A stretch of 64,000 nucleotides of DNA from Apricaphanius iberus. Lineage: Eukaryota; Chordata; Actinopteri; Cyprinodontiformes; Aphaniidae. Both the position numbers and the translations under genes were made by a program. The stretch's first letter is position 1. Each line of letters opens with the position of its first letter. This document shows positions 57,975 to 64,000 of this stretch, in pieces. The stretch is taken from contig JAPXFQ010002804.1 of assembly GCA_028564705.1 (NCBI GenBank), positions 310,001 through 374,000 of the forward strand. Direction: 5' to 3'. The notes under the pieces were generated by a model. The model searched no databases. It was not told the DNA's origin and saw nothing but the letters and a program-made list of their open reading frames with translations.

Positions 57975-59508
57975 TTAGTCAGTCTCCAGACCTAAATCCA
58001 ATAGAAAATGTTTGGAGTGCGCTGAAACTCTGTTACTCAGCGACGGGCTTGAAACCTGACAGATGTAGAGAGGATCTGTATGGAGCAGTGGGCCAAAATC
58101 CCTGCAGCAGTTTAAGGAAACCCAGTCAAGAACTACAAGGAAACGTTTGACCTCGGGAATTGCAAAGACAGGCTTTTGTGCCAAATATTAATACTGATTT
58201 TTTCAGGTGTTAAAATACTTATGAGCAGCAATAAAATACTTTTTTTTATTCATACAATGTGATTTCCTGACATTTTTTATGATGTGTCCCACAATGGAAA
58301 TGCACCTACAATGTGAATCTCAGACCTCTCCATAATTTCTAAGTAGGAGAACAAGCTAAATCGTACGTTGTTCAAATGCCTATGCTCATCACTTTATGTG
58401 AGACAACTAAGCTGTGTGTTTTCAGAATCAGGCCAGGTTTGTGTGTCCAAATAGGAAATGTCATTTTGGCTTCACATGCTAACAGTAGGGGAGACCAGGG
58501 CTGCTTGTTGCATTGTTTATCACAGGCAAACCACGGGGCACTGTGGTCATTTTGCACTACTCATCGTTTGATTGGACCACACAACAATGAGATGAGAGTA
58601 ACTTCTTTCATTTTTATGGGTCAGAGTAATTTTTCATGCTGGTGTTATTGTTGTAATAAAAGTCCTGCTCATACGATCTCACTCAGCCAATCACAGTTCC
58701 ACCATTTCTAAGACCTTAAATAGAAAAGGGTATGAAGGTCTTTAGTGTCAGACAGTGATCTGATAATGAAAGTTCAGATATGAAATCGCAAAATGTTGGT
58801 ACATATCAGTGCATAAACTTGAACCTTCTGATATCGTATGCATCATTCTCCCTTTTGCCCACAATTTGCCTGATTTCTGTTGGTCCATCTAAAATGTCAA
58901 CATGAAATTAAGTTTTAACTAGTGTTAACTAGGAATGTAACGGTACACAAGAATTATGCTTTGTATGTATCTGGGGCTCTAAATTCACCGCTTGGTATGT
59001 TTTCGGAACACTTATTTAAGAAACAAAAGAAAAATGTGCAAAACCTTTTTTCCTGAATTCCTTTCTTTCCCCAAAATAATTTTGTTTTACTGTTCAATAA
59101 CTTAAAGTTAACAATAAAGAATTGACTTTAGATATGATTAGATGTTTTTAAAAAATAGTACAAGCAGACATAGCCAGAGTAGAAAACAAAATAACCACTT
59201 GAAAACAGTGTTAAAGTTAAGAAATTTCTAAATAATGATTTCTACTGTAACTGCATGAGAAACCATTGATGTTCCTAAATAGCAGCGTTTAGTCATAGCT
59301 GGGAGTCATTTCTGTGTTATTCTGGTGTTCATTTTTAAAGTTTTACTAAAAATCTTTCTGCTGAATTTGTTTGCCAAACATGCATACTGAACTGACAGGG
59401 CTGTACTGAAAAAATATGAATATATGTTCTGTTCCCTTTGGTTTTTACCAAAGCAACCTTTCTATTAGTTTGGGCCCCTAACAGACTGATACTCCTGCTT
59501 AGACTGAC

Positions 59509-59732
59509 CGTATCAATGAAGAAGGTGTTGGAGCCGATGAAGGTGACTGCTTCATCCAGGTCATAATTCTGGACCCCATTCTGGTAGTCCTGATATGGCA
59601 TCACGGTCAAAGACAGCGGGCCCACCGGGTTCTTGCTCAGGTTGGTCAGTTTTACCTCCAGAGTCACGGCGTCGCCCACTTTACAGTCTGCTATGACGTC
59701 GCAGTCGCAGGGCTTCCCGTTCACCAGCACGT
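59509..59732 (-). CDS. trappc9: trappc9 penultimate coding exon
   Basis: The acceptor (TGTTTTCAG, ending at 59733) is followed by two bases completing an Asp codon, then 74 full codons, then a GTCAGT donor starting at 59508. The translation contains DVLVNGKPCDC, DAVTLEVKLTN, PVGPLSLTVMPYQDYQNG and NYDLDEAVTFIGSNTFFIDT. This is the C-terminal Ig-like/beta-sandwich region of TRAPPC9, and DVLVNGKPCDC and PYQDYQNGV-NYDL are strongly conserved landmarks. Length and phases are consistent with the next exon at 54036-54215. The reading frame stays open through the acceptor to an ATG at 59799, but that ATG lies in the upstream intron and is not a real start. Confidence 0.95.
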
Positions 59733-60829
59733 CTGAAAACACAAGAGGGGAAACTATCAGAACTGTCCAGATGAGAGTAAATATCTTCACATCAAACAAG
59801 ATGTGTTCAGAGCATAATTAGCCGATCATACAGCTCCTCAAAGACAGATCTGCTTTCCGTAAAATACGTTTTATTGCCACCAGCAGAGAGAGCGCAGAAC
59901 TCTGAATATTAAACTGATTTCCCTCCTTTTTAATCTCATGCATGAAGAATTTTTGTCTCGGAGAGACAAATTAGATTGTTGGAGAAATGCTGTCAAACAC
60001 ACACACAGCAACCACGAATACACTCATCTGTTGTCGAGCAGATCCACCCTCCCGGCTGTAGCAGCCAATTAGAAAACACTGAGAGTTGGGTTCAATTTCT
60101 CTAGGTTTCACCGATGCAGACACGATGGTCCGCTTTGAACAACGAGCCCGGGGAAGTTAGGGCCGCAGCTTCACAGTGGGCTCGGAACGCTGAAGCCAAC
60201 CATACGCACGCGGCAGCCATCATCTCCCAATAAACGGCTGGTTTTAGTTTGTCGGTGGCACGCGCTCGGCCACAGAGACACAGAGCCGGCTGGTGGATGC
60301 TTTCTAGTGTCACGCCGGCGGTTGTGATAAACACTGTGAGTCACAGGCGCCGTGACAGCCTGATGAAAGAGTCGAGCTGTTTGGTGCTGCTGCTGCTGGT
60401 GAGCCAATACGTTGCCCACAGAGGACACTTCACTTCTCAGTCAACCAGATGCAAAAGTGAAGAGAAATATGAAGGACTTCTCCTACTTCACATAAACAAA
60501 ATAAAATAAAATAAATGGTCATTTCGCTAAAACAAAACCGCTTTGATTTATTTTGCAAACCAAATAAAAATCTGCACTAAACTGCCATAATTTCTAACAA
60601 AGAAAAAAATTATTTCAAGCTTTAGTGGCATTCAACTCTTTCACATGTTGTCCCTTTACAGCCACAAACTCTAAAGTGAATGTATAATGAGAACCTTTTG
60701 TCCTTGTCGCTCTCTGCTGCTTCTATAAACACTCCAAACACGGATAAAATCATCCAGCCATCTAAATTTTTTTTTACAAATTTTTGCTGTCAGAAATCTT
60801 ATGCTTATTCAAACTCTTTGAGAAATTGC

Positions 60830-61095
60830 GACTGTGGCTCAGGTGGTGGCTCAGAATTCTTCCTGGAAACAGTCGGTTGCAAGTACGAATCCAAACTCTT
60901 TCCATCTTACTCGTTGTGTCTTTAGGCAGGACAGTTCTCCTGCCCTGCCTGCTGGTGGCGCCAGTGTCTGACAGCCTATTGCTGCCATCAACTGTGGCTT
61001 GCCCCCATCATTGTGTGAATGAGTGAGTGTAGTGTGAAGCGCTTTGTGGTCCTCTGGCTAAAAAAGCGCCGTACAAAGGTAGGCCATTTACCATT
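60830..61095 (+). mobile_element. tRNA-headed SINE (second family)
   Basis: ACTGTGGCTCAGGTGGTGGC (A-box-like) and GGTTGCAAGTACGAATCC (B-box-like), a body with GTGTGAATGAGTGAGTG and GTGAAGCGCTTTGTGG, and the end CAAAGGTAGGCCATTTACC. This is a common fish SINE layout. Confidence 0.7.
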
Positions 61096-61097
61096 TA

Positions 61098-61660
61098 TTG
61101 TGACATCACGATATGCGTGATTTGCACATAACTGGTGCCAGAACGAATCAGAACCAGTGTAACAAAACTACTCCAACATGCTGCCACTATGATTCTAGAA
61201 CCACCCAAATACAATCAAGGTAAAAACAATGAAATGTTGTATCAACTCAGCAAAAAAAAAAAAAAAAAAAAAGATACTCATGCAAAGAAATATTCGGATT
61301 TATTAAACCTTAAAGGGGACCATGCAGAAACGAGAGAGAAGTGGGCAAAGACATGCAGCAACCGCATTGAGGGCTAAGGCGTCTTTACATGGGGTGCCTT
61401 CACTAACCACTACGCCTCTCAACGCCCCATAAATCACACCTTTCTTACAACTATTCACAAGTGATTTTGGATCACGTCCCACCTCTTGCATGTAAAGGTC
61501 AATGCAAAGTATAAAATTAATACTCTGCATAGACATAAGTCGGCGGATCTGTGGCATTTTATGGGTAGCCATGGCAACTGAGAGGCAGGGAAAGCGCAGT
61601 TTCACTGAGACTGAAATCGAGGTTCTTGTGGGTGAGGTAGAGGCACGAAAAAATGTGTTA
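61098..61660. other. Stretch with an A-rich run, otherwise featureless
   Basis: A run of about 20 A at 61252-61272. The 123-codon minus frame at 61303-61674 has no recognisable domain. Confidence 0.35.
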
Positions 61661-61664
61661 CTGT

Positions 61665-61870
61665 AATCAATCAATCAATCAATCAAGCAAGCAATCAATA
61701 TTTACCTATATATAGAGCTTTACACAGCCAAAACACGACCAAAGGGCTTCACAATAAAAGAAAGCCTATATTAAGCAATAAGATAATCTGCAACAAGAAA
61801 ACAAGATTAAAATTCAAAAATAAAAGCAGCAGCACAAGAATAAAACAAACAGAACCAGAAATATAAAGTT
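61665..61870 (+). repeat. (ATCA)n and adjoining dispersed repeat
   Basis: AATCAATCAATCAATCAATC, then TATATAGAGCTTTACACAGCC and ACCAAAGGGCTTCACAATAA, a frequent fish repeat end of the TATATAGC-ACTTTACA type. Confidence 0.6.
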
Positions 61871-63600
61871 GGAAGGTTACTGTTATTTCCTGTAGCAATT
61901 ATTAGGTTGGAATAAAAACTAATTGAGATAAATACAAACCGAAACCAAGAGCGACAGTTCTGGGTTACCCAGTGCAATGTTAAAAGTTCACAAGAGGACA
62001 GTTAGTGAAGGCTTCTTCTCTTTTAAAAGGAACATGGCAGAATGAGACCACAATGCATCTGTCTGGAACAATCATGTATGTCGATGCAGTTGCTGAGTCC
62101 AACATCAACTACTCTGTCTGAGTGTAAAGCCTTGTGTCTGGAAGCGGGAGCTGCCATCAAAACCAAGTTCTTGTAATGGCCTAGTCAAAACCTTGATGAG
62201 CTGTTTAAAACGCTACGGCGAAAACTTGAGGGAGCTGTCTGAAAATAAATGGCCCATACTGTAACGATGTTTTTAGAGGGGTAGGAAATTCCTGAGGGAA
62301 AAAAAATCTATTTTTCAGACAGATAAAGTCATAATGACTTCCTGATCTTTTTGCTTCTGAAAGCTGCTGCATCCTAATATGGACTCGGTTCTTCCTATAA
62401 CCGTTTGAACTGCTGTCACATTTCCTTTAGCCGGTATCGTTATATGGCTGAGCTGAACAGATTTCTGCCTGAAACATGTGTCCATGCTGGAAATAGTATG
62501 TTAACACCTAAATAGGATCCAACCACACTGTCTGCCATACACTTGCCCTTGCTGCTGATGCACACATATCCTGATCTCAAATCTGTTGTCTGCTGCTATT
62601 CACACCTGCTAGGAGTAAAAATAAAATGCTGTTGGTTAACTCACCGACAGCATTCGGTAGTGCGCTTTAACCTTCTAAAAGCCTAACATTATAATGGAAT
62701 AAATGATTTTTTTATGCACAATATACTCATTTTGTGAAGATATTGGTGTGTTAAAAACAGCCACTTCATAACTGGCATCAGCAAGACTTCAGTGACACCT
62801 TGGCAAGTAGATATATTTAGTTTGTTCAAAGTCTTGTTGCTAGGAGATGCACAAATTATAGATAGCCTACATTGGTACTAAAAGTGGGAATACATTTTTT
62901 TCTCCACATTAAAAGTGAACAAAAGTGGATTGTTCGTCTGATAATGAACTCCCACACACGCGCAGCCCCAAACACGCTCGCTCCAGAGTTTCTCTATCCC
63001 AGAGTGTCGGGAGAGGCGATCAGCTGACCAACACGACCGATGACGTTCCCCTGAAGCTGCAGCTTCCACCGATGACCAAAGTGCCAACTGTGTTCAGAGA
63101 TACATTCACTTCACGTAAAAGTGGAGAGGGAACAAACAAACATTTCGTTACGGAGCAGATCAAGACTTCTGATTCTGGCTCAGTGTCTCCTTGAACATGT
63201 GTGGCTCTAACCCCCGGAGAGGACAGGAAAGATGAAGAGAGTGTTGGAAACATCTGCTGTGTGTTCCTCGTTGTGCTGAGCCAAATGTGCGGGGTTCTCT
63301 GTGGAACCAGCTCACACATCCTTGTGAGTCCACACGTGAAGCCAAACAGGCAGAGCAAGCACCAGTAGCATACCTTAGGCCTTAAATGGGACACAGTCAG
63401 GACCCGAGGACCGCCGTTCCAACTTTATTACATCCAAATCTGTCTTATACGATTCCAAATATCAGTCTGATACTAAAACTCTTCATACCCAGTCAGTTTG
63501 GGGGTCGGATGAGCATCAGAGTAGCGACTAGAATGGTGTGTCTGTGCATTGTTGCCGTTTCGTGAGAGGAACACTGCTCAGCCTATGAACTTCTCCCCTT
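61871..63600. other. Intronic stretch without identified features
   Basis: No terminal repeats or exons are recognised. A minus frame of 124 codons (63020-63394) has no flanking splice pattern or family match. Confidence 0.35.
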
Positions 63601-63619
63601 TTCACCATGAAAGAATCAC

Positions 63620-63720
63620 ACAGCTTACTGTATTTTATTGGGATTTGATGTAATTGAACAACACTCGGCTGTACAGATTTGATCAAGGGGAACAAAAATG
63701 CTTCATGGCCTCAACTCTGA
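63620..63720. repeat. Possible Tc1 inverted-repeat relic
   Basis: TATTTTATTGGGATTTGATG and TAATTGAACAACAC recall the ends of the family seen at 32440-32540. Weak. Confidence 0.3.
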
Positions 63721-64000
63721 CTGGGTCATTCTAACAAATGAACAAACTGCATCATCCGGGTCACGACTCTGTTTTAAAGTCATCTACCAACTCAGGTTTG
63801 TTTTTAGGATCCCTTTGCATTTAACTCTGTGAAACCTCTCAATAACTCTTAGCTTTCCCATTCCTAGCTAAAGAAAAGCAAAACAAACACAGGGCTTTAT
63901 ATGCACGCCAGGAAGTTTTGATTTGGTTTCATCTTTCCAGATCCATCTTCTCTATTTTTGCCCATTCTGCTTAGCAATAAAGCTCAAGAACTTTCAGACT

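Larger units (their letters stand above)
54991..58391 (+). mobile_element. Tc1 element interrupted by two insertions
   Basis: The inverted repeats (CAATGAGGAACACAAGTATT at 54991; matching complement up to about 58391) belong to a Tc1 family different from 17878-19481. Transposase pieces are at 55333-55453, 56582-57180 and 57975-58190 (CATGGGCAAGACCAAAGAGC; AAGCACGGGGGCGGAAAC; CAGTCTCCAGACCTAAATCC), with frameshifts and stops. A hAT (55454-56581) and a Harbinger element (57181-57974) separate them. Confidence 0.85.
54216..59508 (-). other. trappc9: trappc9 last intron
   Basis: The GT donor at 59508 and AG acceptor at 54216 define a 5.3 kb intron. About 3.4 kb of it is a composite transposon (54991-58390), and a pure C tract (G on the plus strand, 54302-54329) lies about 90 nt before the acceptor. 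58400-59508 holds no clear feature apart from a weak hAT-end-like motif near 58930 (GGAATGTAACGGTACAC). Confidence 0.85.
59733..64000 (-). other. trappc9: trappc9 upstream intron, continuing beyond the window
   Basis: The region lies 5' of the exon at 59509-59732 and no further trappc9 exon is recognisable in it. It contains a tRNA-headed SINE (60830-61095), an A-rich run, an (ATCA)n-headed dispersed repeat and a possible Tc1 end near 63.6 kb. The rest is AT-rich DNA in which I see nothing specific. The upper end of the intron is not in the window. Confidence 0.6.

Noticed and set aside
59733..59799. ATG at 59799 as start of a small secreted protein (signal-peptide-like MFDVKIFTLIWTVLIV)
   Set aside because: This part lies upstream of a clear AG acceptor and is intron read-through. 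The conserved trappc9 sequence begins exactly after the acceptor.
63020..63394. A further trappc9 exon upstream (124-codon minus frame)
   Set aside because: I could not match it to TRAPPC9 and saw no convincing acceptor/donor pair in phase. Left as intron.

Overview
The window is vertebrate nuclear DNA, almost certainly from a teleost fish. It contains spliced vertebrate genes with GT-AG introns and low coding density. It is dense in fish-type repeats: Tc1/mariner, PIF-Harbinger, hAT and Kolobok-like DNA elements, L2/CR1-like LINEs, a Penelope-like element and tRNA-headed SINEs ending in (GGAT)n.

Host genes. Only two host genes can be supported, both on the minus strand. The first coding exon of a two-pore-domain K+ channel (best match kcnk9, TASK-3) lies at 39972-40254 and ends in a GTAAGT donor inside the codon for Gly95 of the first selectivity filter. 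No second exon is visible anywhere in 1-39971, so that whole stretch reads as intron 1. The two last coding exons of trappc9 (TRAPP II complex subunit) lie at 59509-59732 and 54036-54215, separated by a 5.3 kb intron, with poly(A) signals near 53.6 kb. The same two genes sit side by side in the same relative orientation in human 8q24.3, so the synteny supports both calls. The interval 40.6-53.6 kb is the intergenic space and includes a CG-rich kcnk9 upstream region.

Repeats. 2.9-7.9 kb: truncated L2-like LINE, a Harbinger derivative with a solo LTR inside it, and two SINEs. 8.9-11.9 kb: MITEs and relics. 12.9-15.0 kb: a hAT element carrying a tyrosine-recombinase fragment and two Harbinger-type elements placed end to end. 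15.9-21 kb: a Kolobok-like element with a THAP exon, a full-length Tc1 with an open transposase, and an element with a 49-codon exon. 24.9-31.3 kb: more DNA elements, SINEs, a LINE end. 32.4-35.9 kb: a Penelope-like element inserted into a Tc1 relic, followed by a 24-bp minisatellite. 41.9-53.4 kb: MITE, hAT, LINE pieces, a second copy of the 49-codon element, a Harbinger-like element. 55.0-58.4 kb: a Tc1 split by one hAT and one Harbinger insertion. 60.8-61.8 kb: SINE and low-complexity DNA.

Overall. I do not see a new cellular system. The most notable pattern is a set of internally deleted transposons that keep an ATG, a first coding exon and usually a 5' splice donor. Most of these point opposite to the two host genes. 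Several insertions can be dated relative to each other from target-site duplications and empty-site comparisons inside the window. Repeat family names are assigned from motifs, ends and target duplications read by eye, without a library search.
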